From Verrucomicrobiota bacterium (GTDB lineage Bacteria > Verrucomicrobiota > Verrucomicrobiia > Limisphaerales > JAFMIX01): a stretch of 5,871 nt of DNA. The position numbers and the translations under genes were made by a program. Location of the stretch: the NCBI GenBank assembly GCA_026397895.1, contig JAPLTZ010000265.1, positions 18,661 to 24,531 of the forward strand. The letters run 5' to 3'. This document shows, piece after piece, positions 4,797 through 5,871 of the stretch; the stretch's first letter is position 1; each line of letters starts with the position of its first letter. The notes beneath the pieces are model-generated. The model did not search any database and was not told the origin of the DNA. It saw nothing but the letters and a program-made list of their open reading frames with translations.

Positions 4797-5871
4797 GGCG
4801 GAAGAAATATTGAACGGACTCCGCGACGTGCTGGCTCATTCGCAGGCCACGTTCCGGCACGAGTCTCCCTGCCACTCGCCAACCGAAAGGCGCTGGTTCA
4901 GCATGCAGGTCTCCGCCCTGCACCGCGCGGAAGGCGGCGCGGTCATCGCCCACATCAACATCACCGAGCGCAAGCGCGCCGAGCAGGTGCTCGCCGATTT
5001 CAAGGCCGCGCTGGACGAGCACGCCATCGTCGCCATCACGGACGCGCTCGGAAAAATCACCTACGTGAACGACAAGTTCTGCGCCATCTCCAGATACTCC
5101 CGCGCGGAGCTGCTCGGCCAGGACCACCGCATCGTCAACTCCAAGCACCATCCGAAAGAATTCATCCGCGAACTGTGGGAGACGATTTCCGCCGGGCGCG
5201 TGTGGAAGGGGGCGATCAAGAACCGCGCCAAGGACGGCTCGTTCTACTGGGTGGATACGACTATCGTGCCCTTCCTCGGCGCGGACGGGAAACCCGCCCA
5301 ATACATCGCCATCCGCACCGACATCACCGACACAAAGCGCGCGGAGGAGGAGACCCGCAGCTTCAACATGGAGCTCGAACAGCTCGTGACCCGGCGCACC
5401 GCCGAGGTGCGCGAGAGCGAGGAGTGCCTGAACCTCGCCATCCGCGTCGCCGCGCTGGGCATGTGGGACGTGAATTCCAAAACCGGCGCCGCCAAGTGGA
5501 ATGAAGCGGTCTTCCGGCAACTCGGTTATCCGCCCACGCCGGACGGCGCGGCCACCGTGGAGATGTGGAACGCGGTGGTGCTGCCCGAGGACATGCCGCG
5601 TGTCCGGGAGGAACTGGCGCACGCGCGGCGCACCCGCTCCCGGTTCGTCTCCGAGTACCGCATCGTCCGCGCCGACAACGGCGAGGTGCGCTGGAGTTCC
5701 ATTTCCGGGATGTTCTTCTTCAATGAATCGGGCGAGGCGACGCGGCTGCTGGGCGTTTCCCACGATGTCACGGAGCGCCGGCTCGCGGCGGAGCGCGACG
5801 CCGCGCACCTGCGGAAGTTGCGGCGGCTTTCCGAATTGAGCGTGAAGCTGTCCGGCGATCCGGGCTCGGTC
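4549..5871 (+). pseudogene. Multi-PAS sensor kinase, continuation in shifted frame (runs off window)
   Basis: Reading from 4549 in this frame gives 441 codons without a stop to the window end, all resembling PAS-sensor sequence. First come the tail of PAS 2 and its linker (RDVTGEYAARRTLRDSE). PAS 3 (about 4603-4980) has the NYLEVC and PCHSPTERRWF blocks and ends INITERKRAE. PAS 4 (about 4984-5340) has DEHAIVAITD, ITYVNDKFC, LLGQDHRIVNS, NRAKDGSFYWVDTTIVP and IRTDITDTKRAE. A coiled linker follows (about 5341-5430), of the type ELEQLVTRRTAEV. PAS 5 (about 5431-5790) runs from LGMWDVNSKTG to LGVSHDVTERR. The final LSELSVKLSGDPGSV resembles the lead-in to a GAF domain, so GAF and histidine-kinase domains probably follow; that is inference. 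It is the same ancestral gene as the N-terminal part. The first in-frame ATG is at 4630, inside PAS 3, with no Shine-Dalgarno, so independent expression is unlikely. If the frameshift is an assembly error, the gene is intact. Confidence 0.8.

Noticed and set aside
4489..5808. Long open frame on the minus strand (439 codons) opposite the second half of the sensor
   Set aside because: The shifted plus-strand frame codes for PAS domains across the whole stretch, so this is a shadow.
4630..5871. ATG at 4630 as the start of an independent PAS protein
   Set aside because: It falls inside the PAS 3 domain just after its first helix, with no Shine-Dalgarno; the upstream frame already carries collinear PAS linker sequence, so it is the continuation of the broken gene.
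1..5871. CRISPR arrays, insertion sequences, tRNA or rRNA genes, phage or defence genes
   Set aside because: Looked for on both strands; no spaced direct repeats, transposase motifs, clover-leaf sequences or defence-domain signatures were seen.

Overview
The window reads as a GC-rich bacterial chromosome segment. It has four genes on the minus strand (reading right to left) and one long sensor-kinase gene on the plus strand that diverges from them. There is no sign of mobile elements, tRNA/rRNA or CRISPR. Shine-Dalgarno sequences are weak or absent before most starts. The gene content (SUF pathway with SufU, trimeric-type purine nucleoside phosphorylase next to a small cytidine deaminase, a large CHASE3/multi-PAS sensor) fits a free-living soil or freshwater bacterium. 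A Verrucomicrobiota- or Planctomycetota-like origin is my guess only; the sequence alone does not settle it.

Layout: 1-360 (minus) is the first 120 codons of sufU, cut by the window edge. 371-1720 (minus) is a complete sufD, only 10 bases upstream of sufU. 1721-1841 is a short intergenic stretch with a plausible sufDU promoter whose -10 box lies inside a perfect 15-base palindrome, plus two hairpins. 1842-2240 (minus) is cytidine deaminase (cdd) and 2218-3033 (minus) is purine nucleoside phosphorylase (punA); they overlap by 23 bases and form a nucleoside-salvage operon. 3034-3233 is the divergent intergenic region. From 3234 to the right edge (plus) runs a membrane sensor gene: two transmembrane segments flanking a CHASE3 domain, then at least five PAS domains.

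The sensor gene is broken in this sequence. The reading frame shifts at about 4548, where the end of the second PAS domain has lost roughly a dozen residues. The kinase homology then continues in another frame, without a stop, to the window end. This is either a real pseudogenising deletion or an assembly/sequencing error. The catalytic half (probably GAF and/or histidine kinase) would lie outside the window.

Functionally there are three units: Fe-S cluster assembly (sufD-sufU), purine/pyrimidine nucleoside salvage (punA-cdd), and a signal-transduction protein unrelated to either. I see no convincing novel multi-gene system. The points most worth a second look are the kinase frameshift, the palindromic promoter before sufD, the separation of sufD-sufU from sufB/sufC, and the extra cysteines in SufU.
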